Numbered from the stretch's first letter, positions 1 to 9,337 are shown. The stretch: DNA of 64,000 bases from MSPOR6 sp964652195 (GCA_964652195.1 CAZZBB010000010.1:47032-111031), one strand, 5' to 3'. Program-made: numbers and translations. Notes: generated by a model from the sequence alone, not told the origin.

Positions 1-231
1 TGTTATGACATAGAGCCACCCGGAAAAATGACTATGATCTTTCAAAGTATGTAGTCTCTGATACACTTTTAGGAATGTATCCTGAGTGATGTCTTCTGCT
101 GTGTGGAAATCTCCAATTTTTCTCCAAGCCAGCGCGTGAACTGGTTTCTGATACTTTTTTACGAGTTCAGTGAAAGCAGGTTCATCACCATCAAGAATAC
201 GTTGGATAAGTGCAACATCGTCGCTTTTCAT
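1..231 (-). CDS. ECF-type RNA polymerase sigma factor, N-terminal part (cut by window edge)
   Basis: The frame is open from an ATG at 231 to the left edge (77 codons) and starts MKSDDVALIQRIL. It matches region 2 of the sigma factors at 684-3353, 3834-6821 and 63446-64000, including the segment EDITQDTFLKVYQ and the FSGWLYVIT motif. ECF sigma factors use region 2 for -10 recognition and core binding. The C-terminal half, and so whether it carries a propeller, lies outside the window. An ECF-like promoter stands 48 bp upstream (280-307). It is co-directional with its two neighbours but each has its own promoter copy, so these look like separate transcription units from serial duplication. Confidence 0.85.
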   Translation of the reverse strand, partial: MKSDDVALIQRILDGDEPAFTELVKKYQKPVHALAWRKIGDFHTAEDITQDTFLKVYQRLHTLKDHSHFSGWLYVIT

Positions 232-279
232 CAGAAACCTCCGAAACTATAATTTAATTAATGTCATATTAAACTATAG

Positions 280-307
280 TGACACATGATAGGTGTAAAA
301 TGGTCGC
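280..307 (-). promoter_or_regulatory. ECF-type promoter of the sigma gene at 1-231
   Basis: On the minus strand, GCGACC (307-302) and GTGTCA (285-280) are separated by exactly 16 bases. The AAC/ACC-type -35 and the GTC-containing -10 resemble ECF promoters. Three paralogous sigma genes in this window have the same arrangement. Autoregulation is inferred. Confidence 0.6.
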
Positions 308-411
308 GTAATTCTGCAAGATGAACATGATGATATAAGGAGATTAATATTTCGTTGAATGGAAAGGAATGGACGGCCCCATTGCACCGTCCGCTGAATT
401 ACGACTAAATG

Positions 412-726
412 TTATTCAAGAGTATAGTGTAGCATACCTTGGTTTTCTGTGCTTACGTATAAGGTGTTCCCATCAACAGCGAGGGAAGTTACATTGTTAG
501 GAATCACTGAAACAACTTGCTGCCAAATACCGTTTTCCAAGCGATAAATACCTGTATCCTTGACCCCATAAAGGGTATTTCCATCATTTGCCAAGTGTTC
601 CATTATAAGATTGTCTCCTGCTGCATCTGTGATGGTATTCCAACGTTTTCCATCACCAGATGTAATAATACCTGCGTCCGTTGCTACATACACGGTAGTT
701 CCAGCAAACAAAATCTCTTTATAGTC
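412..726 (-). pseudogene. Detached C-terminal propeller blade of the sigma-propeller gene at 684-3353
   Basis: The frame continues the C-terminus of the 684-3353 protein after a one-base loss. It reads DYKEILFAGTTVYVATDAG where the intact paralogue at 3834-6821 reads DYKQILVAGTTVYVATDAG, and it then aligns to the paralogue's end. There is no start of its own with a ribosome binding site. The paralogue has a GTCC run where this copy has GTC at about 724-726, so a single C (G on the coding strand) is missing. The last roughly 100 residues are therefore lost from the translated product unless the deletion is a sequencing error. Confidence 0.8.
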
Positions 727-3353
727 TTAACATGAAATGGTAGTGCCGGTGTGAAATCAATCCAATTAGTTCCTTCATCAAACGATGCTACAAGTTTCCC
801 ATCTCGTTTCCCAACGTAGACAGTGTTCCCTAACGCAGCAAGTTTTAGATTACTCCCAGACAATTCAACAGTTTCTTCCACCCCGGTATCGTACCATTCT
901 GTATCACCCATTTTCCATCTGAACAGCTTAAAATTATATTCCATATAGAACGTGTCTCCACTAATAGCAAAAACTCCCTCTAAGCCAAGTCGGAGAAGCC
1001 TATTTTGTTGTTGGGCATTTCCGATAACAAGTTGTTTGAAGAACTGTGATGCTCCAAGAAATTGGGTTCGCAAATGATCAATAGAAAGATTACGTTCTAA
1101 TTCGTGCTCTAACTTACCTGTGTCAAAAATTGGCATATCTTGTATTGGTAAAAATCTGCTGCCATTAGATGAGAGTTTATAGAGACGGGCTTTTTTACCA
1201 CTTAACCGATAATCTACGCTTGCATAAAGTATATCACCAGATTTGATTATCTGATTTATACTTGGAGAATTTTCTCTGAAGGGTTTTGACATGGAAATTT
1301 CAACTGGAACATCCATCCAAGACTTACCTCTATCGGTTGTTTTTATACATTCTGCTTCGAATATACCGTAAAGGAAAGGACGGTTGTTTTTATCTTTTTC
1401 ACTTCCTGAAATTACTATGAGATTAGATATTCCTTCATCTATGTTGTCTGGTGTGATATTAACCATTTCCCATGATTTCCCGTAATCAGTGGATCGGTGA
1501 AGACCATCCCGACAGACATAAATAGTATCAGAATTCACTACTGCAGCTGTACCATAACTATCCATAAAAGGGGTGGTGTCTGATAGTTGTGGAGCTAACC
1601 AAGTTAATCCACGATCAGTAGACCGGACCATTCCTCTCTCCATTAGTAAAATGGTATCACCTGTGGCAATTAGTTTGGCTTCTGGAATAAAGCCATTTAC
1701 TGCCCAGGCATTTATTGGGGTTATATCAAGCCATCTATTACCAAGGTTGCTTGAGCCAAATAAAGCCCACCCTCGTTCATGTCCACGTGACACTTTGTCA
1801 GGATTGTGTGCAGCTCTCTTGAGTGATGCTAAAATATAGATCATTTTTTCAGTGGCAGCGACTGAATACACCGAATCTATAGGTTCTGGAAATTTCAGAT
1901 GTTTCCAACCTTCTGTGTCCATACGATAAAGTCCGTGATCTGTTCCCACAAGAAGTGTGTTTTGTACCTTAACTAAGGCATTAATACTTCCATCAAATAC
2001 CCCGCTTATATGCTTCCAAGTTTTACCGTAATCATTAGAACTGAAAATACCGTTGTCAAAAGCGATATAAAATTCGTGGTCTGTTAGAATCATCGCCATT
2101 GGATTAGTGTGGGTGTCTTCCCAAGAGTAAACTAAGTTCCATGTTTTTCCATCATCTATTGAAGCAAAAAGTCTACTTGATTGTGTATAGTACAATGTTT
2201 TGTTCCACTCAGCGAGGACATGATTATTTAAATGGGTATGATCCAATGTCCAAATTTCAAAGAGATGTTCCCAGATTATTCCGTTAGCAGGTAATTTGTA
2301 GAGGTGTCCAGTTGTATAAGAGTAGAGATCTCCCTCGGATGTTGCAAGGAGTTCTTGTGTAGAACTACCGGACATTGGTGTCGACTGAATCCACTCTTGT
2401 TGAGGATTAGAAATATCTTTCACTTCCCCGTTTGCCTCCGCAGCAGCAAATAAAACTTCATCAGGATTGGGTCTTGGCGTATCACTTTTACCATGAGCAT
2501 TAGCACTTCCAATCTGATTTCGTACTTTTGGTTCTACCATCAAATCTTGTACGATAGGTGCTTCAACAAGTTCAACTGATGTCTCGGATTGTACATCCAA
2601 ACTATAAGGTCTCTGGAAACGCGCTAAGTGTTGGTTGCCGATCCCCAACATCAATGCAATCAGAACAGCGGTTGATGCAGCAACTGCCCACGGGATAAGT
2701 GGTTTGTTTCCAGAAGGTGTAGGTTTAAGTCTTGCTACCTCTTGCATAATATTATCGGTCAAGTTAGGTGATATTTGGAAATGTTCGAGTGCTTCTCTAA
2801 TCATCGTTTCCTCCTTTTGCAATCGGTTCCGCGCACGTTGTAATCGACTCTTGATAGTTCCCGTTGACACCCCAATAAACTTACTTATCTCTTCAACAGT
2901 CATTTCCCCGAGATAGTGGAGCATCATCACTGTCCGTTCACTCTCTTTCAACTTAGCGAGGAGCTTTTTCACAACTTCACGTTGTGTCTCTGCATCAGTT
3001 TTTGTGCGTTCTTCTGCCACATGTTCAGAATAAACATCTGTTTCTGACATCGTATCTTCTATGTCCTCCAACGGTTGTGTTTGAAGTCGTTTTTTTCGAT
3101 ACCAAGAAGCACATAAATTTGCTGTTATGACATAGAGCCACCCAGAAAACAGATTTGGATCTTTCAACGTGTGAAGTCTCTGATACACTTTTAGGAACGT
3201 ATCCTGTGTAATCTCCTCGGCGATGTGGAAATCTCCAATTTTTCGCCATGCAAGTGCGTGAACCTGTTTCTGATATTTATTAACAAGTTCAGCAAATGCT
3301 GATTCATCTTCAGAGAGAATCCGTTGAATTAGTTCTATATCGTCGTTTTTCAT
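684..3353 (-). CDS. ECF sigma factor fused through a membrane segment to a BNR/Asp-box beta-propeller (3' frameshift)
   Basis: Residues about 1-95 are sigma region 2 (AEEITQDTFLKVYQ, FSGWLYVIT) and about 130-190 are region 4 (SERTVMMLHYLGEMTVEEIS, GTIKSRLQRARNRL). A hydrophobic segment near residue 220-242 (WAVAASTAVLIALML) follows, then some 600 residues of repeats with Asp-box motifs such as SIDDGKTWN, SSNDYGKTWK and STDYGKSWE, typical of sortilin/BNR propellers. The predicted arrangement is a cytoplasmic sigma factor anchored to the membrane with an outside propeller sensor. Start ATG 3353 lies 49 bp below an ECF-like promoter. The frame ends with an unrelated tail after a one-base deletion near 726, so the last blade is missing compared with the 995-residue paralogue. 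Confidence 0.85.
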   Translation of the reverse strand: MKNDDIELIQRILSEDESAFAELVNKYQKQVHALAWRKIGDFHIAEEITQDTFLKVYQRLHTLKDPNLFSGWLYVITANLCASWYRKKRLQTQPLEDIEDTMSETDVYSEHVAEERTKTDAETQREVVKKLLAKLKESERTVMMLHYLGEMTVEEISKFIGVSTGTIKSRLQRARNRLQKEETMIREALEHFQISPNLTDNIMQEVARLKPTPSGNKPLIPWAVAASTAVLIALMLGIGNQHLARFQRPYSLDVQSETSVELVEAPIVQDLMVEPKVRNQIGSANAHGKSDTPRPNPDEVLFAAAEANGEVKDISNPQQEWIQSTPMSGSSTQELLATSEGDLYSYTTGHLYKLPANGIIWEHLFEIWTLDHTHLNNHVLAEWNKTLYYTQSSRLFASIDDGKTWNLVYSWEDTHTNPMAMILTDHEFYIAFDNGIFSSNDYGKTWKHISGVFDGSINALVKVQNTLLVGTDHGLYRMDTEGWKHLKFPEPIDSVYSVAATEKMIYILASLKRAAHNPDKVSRGHERGWALFGSSNLGNRWLDITPINAWAVNGFIPEAKLIATGDTILLMERGMVRSTDRGLTWLAPQLSDTTPFMDSYGTAAVVNSDTIYVCRDGLHRSTDYGKSWEMVNITPDNIDEGISNLIVISGSEKDKNNRPFLYGIFEAECIKTTDRGKSWMDVPVEISMSKPFRENSPSINQIIKSGDILYASVDYRLSGKKARLYKLSSNGSRFLPIQDMPIFDTGKLEHELERNLSIDHLRTQFLGASQFFKQLVIGNAQQQNRLLRLGLEGVFAISGDTFYMEYNFKLFRWKMGDTEWYDTGVEETVELSGSNLKLAALGNTVYVGKRDGKLVASFDEGTNWIDFTPALPFHVKTIKRFCLLELPCM

Positions 3354-3401
3354 AGTGTCTCCAGATTAGGAATAGCATAATTATTCACATATCAAATATA
3401 C

Positions 3402-3429
3402 TGACGCAGGTTAGAGGAAAAACGGTTGC
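3402..3429 (-). promoter_or_regulatory. ECF-type promoter of the sigma-propeller gene at 684-3353
   Basis: On the minus strand GCAACC (3429-3424) and GCGTCA (3407-3402) are separated by 16 bases, the same spacing as in front of the other sigma paralogues. It lies 49 bp before ATG 3353. Confidence 0.65.
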
Positions 3430-3657
3430 ATAAATTTGAAAATGGAACGTGTTTAGGTAGGAGGATAATGGATAATAGGAGGTAAGGAATGTTACCACAT
3501 GGCTATCAGATGATGGAATTATATCATAAATCAACCGACAATATTAACGTGAGTTTGATAAAATCAGATCCTTATAATTCAGTGCGGTAAAATCTTCACT
3601 ATAGGTGTCAATATAAAGGATTCTGCAATTATATTTGGACGATGTCTACTCCTCTTG

Positions 3658-3734
3658 TAGGTTGGGTTGAGGAAGAAACCCAACATTAGCCGTTTTTATA
3701 TTCTTGAAATATTGGGTTTCTTCTTCTATTCAAC
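3658..3734. repeat. Dispersed GTTGGGTT/AACCCAAC palindromic repeat
   Basis: GTAGGTTGGGTTGAGGAAG is followed by an AACCCAACATTAG arm and then by a second TTGGGTTTCTTC arm. Related sequence occurs at 44158-44190, 50020-50230 and 63137-63270. All copies are intergenic. Confidence 0.55.
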
Positions 3735-3736
3735 TC

Positions 3737-3826
3737 TCTTATGTAGCATAAACTGGGTAGTTTGTGCTACATAACCATCCATTTCTAACAATAGGTAATG
3801 AAATGAAAAATAATAGAAATCGTATA
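3737..3826. mobile_element. Truncated MITE-like element (right part)
   Basis: It shares the core GTAGCATAAAC...GTTTGTGC, the ATAGGTAATG segment and a near-perfect right terminal repeat AGAAATCGTATA with the complete copies at 50257-50370 and 52545-52659. The left terminal repeat is replaced by the GTTGGGTT repeat. Confidence 0.5.
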
Positions 3827-3833
3827 ACAATTA

Positions 3834-6821
3834 TCATTTAAGATTATAGTGTAGCATACCTTGGGTTTCTGTACCTACATATAAGGTATTACGATCAACA
3901 GCAAGGGAATTTACATTATTAGGAATCTCAGAAACAATCTGCTCCCAATATCCATTTTTCAGATGATAGATACCTGTGTCTTTTGTAACACCGTATAAGG
4001 TATTTCCATCAACAGTTAGATGTTCCATAATAAGGTTAGCTTTTTCCGCATCTGTTATAATACCCCAATTATTTCCACGATCTGAGGAAGTGACACCTGC
4101 ATCCGTTGCTACATAAACAGTAGTACCAGCAACCAAAATCTGTTTATAGTCCTTAACAGGAAATGGTAAACTCTGTGTGAGATCAATCCAATTATTCCCT
4201 TTATCATGCGATACAACAAGGTGTCCATCTCGTTTCCCGACATAAATAAAGTTTCCTGATGCAGCAAGTTTTAAGCCTTTCCATGCTATATCCAGTGTCA
4301 ATTCAATGGTTTCTTCCACACCCGTATCATACCATTCAATATCACCGGGTTCCCATCGAAAAAGCTTATAATTATATTCCATATAATAAGTGTTATCACT
4401 GACCGCAAAAGCACCAGTACGAAACGTTAATTGCATGTAGCTATCAAGCTGCCTTGGATTACATTTAGCCAACTGTTTAAAGAACTCAGCCGCCCCAGGA
4501 GAAACTGTTTGTAACAACCCTTCAATGGGAGATTTATCTAACTGCTGTAAAGGGTTATTTCCTAACGCGTTTCCCTTGTAGTAGAAATATAAATCTGTCG
4601 AGTTAAAAACCGGCATGTCCTGAATTGGCATAAGTGTAATACCATCTACTGAAGATATCTGATATAAATATGTCTTCCCTCTTCCCAGAGTATCTCCACC
4701 TTTTGCATAGACAGATCCATCATGTTTGTTTATATGAGTTATCTGTTGCAATTGATTCCTGTGAGGTGCTAACATTGATATTTTCTCTTGAGCAGAACTC
4801 CAAGATACACCTTGATTGGTGGACATCTTTATTTCATCACCTGTTCTTGCATAGAGGTAAGCGGGGATATGCTTTGCTCGTAATGTGATTAAATTATCAA
4901 CTCTACCAACTTGATTGAGATTGACTTTGTTCCATGTTTTTCCGCCATCAGTTGATTTATGTAAGCCATCGTCCGCACTCCCTATATACAAGTCATTCTT
5001 GTTTACAACGACTGCAACATCTACATCAGCATTTATTGAAGGAGTTGTACCGGGTTCTTGGACAGGCATCCAAGTATCTCCGCTATCGGTAGAACGGACC
5101 ATACCCTTTTCCATGACTAAGACTGTTTCACCAACAGCAAGAAGCTTAGCAAACGGTGGAAAACCTTTTACGTTCCAAGCGTGTGTTGGCGTAATATCTG
5201 TCCATGAATTTCCTAAATCAGGTGATCGAAATATCCACCAAGAACGCTGCAAACCCCGTGACATTTTGCGAGGATCTCCAATATCATTACTTATCTCGGC
5301 TGCAACATAAAGTTTTTCATCTGTTCCAGCTATAGATCGAATCATTCCTACAGAAACAGGGAAGTCCAAACGTTTCCAATTTTCTCCTTCCAAGCGGTAG
5401 AGTCCAGATTCTGTACCTGCAAACAGAGAGTTTTGGATCTCTACCAGAGATATGATATCTCCCATTAATCCAATGTTCATGGCATCCCATGTTTTACCAT
5501 TGTCTACTGAACGATAAATACTCTTTCTAAACGCGAGATAGAACACTTGATCAATTAGTGCAAATTGGACGGCATCATGTTCTTTTGACCATGAGTAGAG
5601 CAAATTCCATGTTTTACCATCATCTTTCGAAGTGAAAAGTTCGTGAGATGGAATAAAGTAAAGTGTATTATTCCACTTAGCAATAGGCGACTTACCTCCC
5701 CAAGCGGTATTCAATGAGATTATGTCCAAAAGGTGTTGCCATTCTTTCCCATCAGTTGATAATTTGAAGATGCTCGGGTTGGGACCACCAAGAACGTATA
5801 GTTCCCCTTCAGGTGTTGAAAACATACTATACGCCATACTTCCTTTGATAGGTTCAGATTGAATCCATTGTTGTTTAGTTTTTAAACTATTTTCACCTTC
5901 CACCTCTGCAGCAGCTAATAATACCTCATCAGGTTTTTGTTTTGGTGTATCACTCTTACCACCAGCATTAGCACTCCCAATCTGATTTCGGACTTCTGGT
6001 TCTACAATAATATCTTGTACTATAGGTGCTTCAACAAGTTCAACCGACATCTCGGATTGCGCATCCAAACTATAGGGTATCTGGAACCGTGCTAAGTGTT
6101 GGTTGCCGATTCCCAACATCAACGCAATCAGAACAGCAGTTGATGCAGCAACTGCCCACGGAATAAGCGGTTTGCTGCCAGAAGGTGTAGGTTTAAGGCG
6201 TGTTACCTCTTGCATAATATTATCGGTCAAGTTGGGTGATATTTGAAAATGTTCGAGTGCTTCTCTAATCATCGTTTCCTCCTTTTGGAGACGGTTTCGC
6301 GCACGACGTAGACGACTCTTGATGGTGCTTCCTGATACACCTAAGAATCGACTTATTTCTTCAATCGTCATTTCACCAAGATAGTGAAGTGTCATCACTG
6401 TCCGTTCGCTCTCCTTCAATTTCGCGAGTAGTTTTCTAACGGTTTCACGCTGTGCATCAACGGCGGTTTTATGCCTATCTTCAGTGATGTGTCGAGAATA
6501 AGCATCTGCTTGTATCATACTTATATCGGTGTCCTCCAACGGTTCTGTCTGAATCCGATTTTTACGTAGCCATGTGGCACAAAGACGTGTGGTAATCACA
6601 TAGAGCCAACCCGAAAACTGACTTGGATTTTTCAGTGTTGAGAGTTTCTGGTACACTTTTAGAAAAGTGTCTTGGGTGATGTCCTCAGCGATGTGGAAAT
6701 CACCGATTTTTTGCCAAGCCAATGTATGAACCGGCTTTTGATGTTTTTTCACAAGTTCTGCGAATGCGGTTTCATCACCTGCGAGAACTCGTTTAATAAT
6801 TGCAACATCGTCGTTTTTCAT
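3834..6821 (-). CDS. Membrane-tethered ECF sigma factor with C-terminal BNR/Asp-box propeller (intact)
   Basis: This 995-residue protein is the full-length reference for the family. Sigma region 2 lies at about 8-95 (AEDITQDTFLKVYQ, FSGWLYVIT) and region 4 at about 125-190 (GEMTIEEISRFLGVSGSTIK). A membrane segment follows at about 220-242 (WAVAASTAVLIALML), then some 750 residues carrying at least eight Asp-box-like motifs (SKDDGKTWN, SVDNGKTWD, STDSGDTWM, STDGGKTWN, SHDKGNNW). I use the second of two adjacent ATGs (6821), because the paralogues begin MKxDD and it gives the same 48-bp promoter distance. An AGGTG precedes it. No anti-sigma gene is adjacent; the propeller may do that job. This is inference from domain order. 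Confidence 0.88.
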   Translation of the reverse strand: MKNDDVAIIKRVLAGDETAFAELVKKHQKPVHTLAWQKIGDFHIAEDITQDTFLKVYQKLSTLKNPSQFSGWLYVITTRLCATWLRKNRIQTEPLEDTDISMIQADAYSRHITEDRHKTAVDAQRETVRKLLAKLKESERTVMTLHYLGEMTIEEISRFLGVSGSTIKSRLRRARNRLQKEETMIREALEHFQISPNLTDNIMQEVTRLKPTPSGSKPLIPWAVAASTAVLIALMLGIGNQHLARFQIPYSLDAQSEMSVELVEAPIVQDIIVEPEVRNQIGSANAGGKSDTPKQKPDEVLLAAAEVEGENSLKTKQQWIQSEPIKGSMAYSMFSTPEGELYVLGGPNPSIFKLSTDGKEWQHLLDIISLNTAWGGKSPIAKWNNTLYFIPSHELFTSKDDGKTWNLLYSWSKEHDAVQFALIDQVFYLAFRKSIYRSVDNGKTWDAMNIGLMGDIISLVEIQNSLFAGTESGLYRLEGENWKRLDFPVSVGMIRSIAGTDEKLYVAAEISNDIGDPRKMSRGLQRSWWIFRSPDLGNSWTDITPTHAWNVKGFPPFAKLLAVGETVLVMEKGMVRSTDSGDTWMPVQEPGTTPSINADVDVAVVVNKNDLYIGSADDGLHKSTDGGKTWNKVNLNQVGRVDNLITLRAKHIPAYLYARTGDEIKMSTNQGVSWSSAQEKISMLAPHRNQLQQITHINKHDGSVYAKGGDTLGRGKTYLYQISSVDGITLMPIQDMPVFNSTDLYFYYKGNALGNNPLQQLDKSPIEGLLQTVSPGAAEFFKQLAKCNPRQLDSYMQLTFRTGAFAVSDNTYYMEYNYKLFRWEPGDIEWYDTGVEETIELTLDIAWKGLKLAASGNFIYVGKRDGHLVVSHDKGNNWIDLTQSLPFPVKDYKQILVAGTTVYVATDAGVTSSDRGNNWGIITDAEKANLIMEHLTVDGNTLYGVTKDTGIYHLKNGYWEQIVSEIPNNVNSLAVDRNTLYVGTETQGMLHYNLK

Positions 6822-6824
6822 CAT

Positions 6825-7162
6825 GCACCTGTAAAGTAATAGTTGAATAATTACATATCATACTATAATGACGCAAGATAGGTGTAAAATGGTTGCCAAA
6901 TTCTTAAATATCACGACTCTCGACTACAAATGTGTCGCAATTCGGAGATTGCTCCTACAGAGTATAAACATCCATGAAACAGCTTTCTTATATTGAGTTC
7001 ATGCATGAAAAGTGTCCAAACAATATGTATAATTATACAATTTAGTTTATAGTCCAAGATTTCTTATAAGCATATTTAGGTGAAATTTTATATAATATGA
7101 GTTAGAAATTACTTATGAGTTCTGTACTAACAATTGGTAGCCTATAAGAATTAAAGCATACC
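6825..7162. other. Divergent intergenic region with ECF-like promoter
   Basis: It separates the minus-strand sigma gene from the plus-strand DUF1573 gene. The promoter at 6869-6896 is clear. A repeat fragment (TTCGGAGATTGCTCCTACAG, about 6939-6958) resembles the dispersed CTCCTACAGAA repeats elsewhere. No coding sequence is seen. Confidence 0.5.
6869..6896 (-). promoter_or_regulatory. ECF-type promoter of the sigma-propeller gene at 3834-6821
   Basis: On the minus strand GCAACC (6896-6891) is followed after 16 bases by GCGTCA (6874-6869), 48 bp before ATG 6821. The surrounding bases are also shared with the copy at 280-307 (ATTTTACACCTATC spacer). Confidence 0.65.
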
Positions 7163-8227
7163 ATGTCCAAACGTAGAATCCTAACAACATTCATCTTTCC
7201 TATATTACTTATCTCAGTTCTAATAATTGTTCTGGTCAACAACCAACGAGAATCGTATGGACAGTTAGAACTATCACAGGAACGAATTGATTTCGGGACA
7301 GTGCCTGAATGGGAGGGACAAGTAACACAAACCTTTTTTGCACGGAACATAGGGCAGAAACCTCTCAATATCCAAAGTATACAAACAGGATGTAGCTATG
7401 CAGAAATTGATGGACCGAAAATTATCCAACCAGCCACTGCAGGTACGTTCAATGTAATCCTCAACCCACAATACCTACCTGATAATGAAACTACATCCAC
7501 TGCAATCCTTTTTACAGATAGTCCCAAGACACCCCAACTCTATCTGACTATCGTTGCTAAGGCAAAACGGTTAGCCACTTTGAGCGCCGAAATATGTGAT
7601 TTTGGTGAGATCTTACCAGATGTATCCTATGAGAAACATATTAGGTTATGTGTGAACGACTTTTTAAATCCAGAAGAGATCCGTATGCTACCAGCTGATA
7701 ACCCGATGTTAATGTGGGAATTATTACCTGATTCAGAAGAGAATTATTTTACCATCACGATTCAATTGGAAATTCCAAAGAGATATAACTCTATTGATGG
7801 GATCAATCCTGTAAAATCCGAGGACATATTTTCAACATTGCTAACAATTGCATTTCCGAATGAACGGACCTTAACACTCCCTGTAACAGCAAGAATTGTA
7901 AAACCGGTCAAGGCTAAACCTGAAAGTCTTTCATTTGGTGTGGTAAATGCTGGGACAAATCCTTCCATTCAATTTACACTGTCTTCTAAAATAGACTTTA
8001 AAATTAATCGTATTCAATCCCCCAAACACTTAGAGATTGTGGATATTACAAAGGCAGAACAATCAATTACCTATCCGTCAAATATGCATAGATGGTATAA
8101 AGTGACTTGGGATGTGGAGAATTCACCACGGTTATTACGCGAAGATATAGTGATTACAACTTCCGCTAATATATTACCCATTCGTATACCTGTTTATGGG
8201 GTTATCAGGATAAGTGAATTCCGATAG
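7163..8227 (+). CDS. DUF1573-type (ASH/Ig-like fold) membrane-anchored protein
   Basis: 354 residues. The N-terminus MSKRRILTTFIFPILLISVL is an uncleaved signal anchor or signal peptide. Residues about 34-135 match the DUF1573 pattern: a LDFGTV-like opening (RIDFGTVPE), FFARNIGQKPLNI, and a single GCSYAEI where family members usually have a CGC. A second similar module starts near residue 250 (SLSFGVVNAG). Such domains are extracytoplasmic and probably bind other proteins; no enzymatic residues are seen. No strong ribosome binding site precedes ATG 7163, but no better start exists. It is monocistronic. Confidence 0.7.
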   Translation: MSKRRILTTFIFPILLISVLIIVLVNNQRESYGQLELSQERIDFGTVPEWEGQVTQTFFARNIGQKPLNIQSIQTGCSYAEIDGPKIIQPATAGTFNVILNPQYLPDNETTSTAILFTDSPKTPQLYLTIVAKAKRLATLSAEICDFGEILPDVSYEKHIRLCVNDFLNPEEIRMLPADNPMLMWELLPDSEENYFTITIQLEIPKRYNSIDGINPVKSEDIFSTLLTIAFPNERTLTLPVTARIVKPVKAKPESLSFGVVNAGTNPSIQFTLSSKIDFKINRIQSPKHLEIVDITKAEQSITYPSNMHRWYKVTWDVENSPRLLREDIVITTSANILPIRIPVYGVIRISEFR

Positions 8228-8338
8228 GATAACTGAGGTAGAATGTTTACCTAAAGAACAGGATTCGGATTTAAGATTGCGGAATATATAATGATAGATT
8301 GTGGAAGGATAAGTTGAGTTATTGAGAGTGGGGTATAC

Positions 8339-8521
8339 TTACTGCTGTTTTTCTATTTGTCTGCCAATAAAAAAGACAATTATACCGAGTGCCAAAAAAC
8401 CCATTTCAGCCCCCATCGCTTGGGTTTCGGTATATCCAAAAGGATTAACAAGTCCTATGAAAAGTGCTGCACCAGCACAAACTATTCCCATAAGTTCCAA
8501 AGTTTTTCCGATATAATACAC
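8339..8521 (-). CDS. Small two-helix membrane protein
   Basis: 60 residues with two hydrophobic stretches (GIVCAGAALFIGLV and FLALGIIVFFIG) joined by a short loop and ending in a charged RQIEKQQ tail. The start is GTG at 8521, preceded by a GGGGG ribosome binding site six to seven bases upstream. The sense-strand composition and TM pattern make it more plausible than the overlapping plus-strand frames. Function unknown. Confidence 0.6.
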   Translation of the reverse strand: MYYIGKTLELMGIVCAGAALFIGLVNPFGYTETQAMGAEMGFLALGIIVFFIGRQIEKQQ

Positions 8522-8599
8522 CTAAGCCCCCGTTACGAAATAAGGACACATTCCAACATTGCAGTAATATACTACGGTTGAAAGTGCCCTGATATGTTA

Positions 8600-9304
8600 T
8601 TAGTATAAACTTTTAATTTGTCCCCAACGAATTAGTTTTTGTTGTGCATTTGGGTTTATTGACGCCGTGAAAACAAGGTCAGGAAGTCTGAATTCTTGTT
8701 CAGTATATCCTTTTGGTGCCCAAGCAATTTTATTTTCAAGTTGACCGTTATCAACATCATTATAGGCAATGCAGAAACCAATAATAGTATCTTTACTTGC
8801 AAGTCCACCAAGTCGAAAACTGAGTTCACATGTTTGTCCATCGTTTCCCCAAGCAATAGCACTTAAAGGTCCTTTTAGTGCCCCTGACTCAGTACCAATT
8901 GGGATTTCATAGCGATTGAATTCATCTTTACCGTGATAATGTTGTAGATCAACATGAAGCACAAGGTGATCTTGACGAAAGAGTTTAGATTGTTGTTTTT
9001 CGATCTGATCGTCTCTTAATCTTATAGCAATATATAAAAATCCACTTCGCCAGACAGCTTTAAAGGATCCAGTAAAATCATTAGATTCTTGCCACTGTCT
9101 ACCATTCATAATATCTTGATCAAGTTTAGCAGGTAAGGCTTCATCCCATACGGGATCATCAAGGTATCCATCAACAATAGGAGCAACCGAAACCAGTTCC
9201 GCATTGTATTGGAAATTTTCAAGATTTTCATCAGTGAGATGCCCTACGGCAAAGGACATAACTGTTAGCAACAAAACAATAGACAAAATAAACTGTTTTC
9301 GCAT
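8600..9304 (-). CDS. Secreted CBM9-like carbohydrate-binding protein
   Basis: 234 residues from ATG 9304, chosen because AGGAGG lies 8 bases upstream and a signal peptide follows immediately (MRKQFILSIVLLLTVMSFAVG). The mature part has the hallmarks of CBM9-like domains: APIVDGYLDDPVWDEA near the N-terminus and FKAVWRSGFLYIAIRLRD. It probably binds polysaccharide outside the cytoplasm. It has its own sigma-70 promoter (9338-9367). Confidence 0.7.
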   Translation of the reverse strand: MRKQFILSIVLLLTVMSFAVGHLTDENLENFQYNAELVSVAPIVDGYLDDPVWDEALPAKLDQDIMNGRQWQESNDFTGSFKAVWRSGFLYIAIRLRDDQIEKQQSKLFRQDHLVLHVDLQHYHGKDEFNRYEIPIGTESGALKGPLSAIAWGNDGQTCELSFRLGGLASKDTIIGFCIAYNDVDNGQLENKIAWAPKGYTEQEFRLPDLVFTASINPNAQQKLIRWGQIKSLY

Positions 9305-9337
9305 TCCATATTCCTCCTTTGGACATGAGTAATTGAA

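Larger units (their letters stand above)
3354..3833. other. Gap between sigma-propeller paralogues with promoter and dispersed repeats
   Basis: About 480 bp without a supportable gene. It holds the ECF-like promoter of the upstream-facing gene (3402-3429), a GTTGGGTT-type palindromic repeat (3658-3734) and a truncated MITE-like element (3737-3826). Confidence 0.6.

Noticed and set aside
684..740. Programmed frameshift in the sigma-propeller gene
   Set aside because: No slippery heptamer or downstream structure, and the paralogue has the additional base, so a deletion is simpler.
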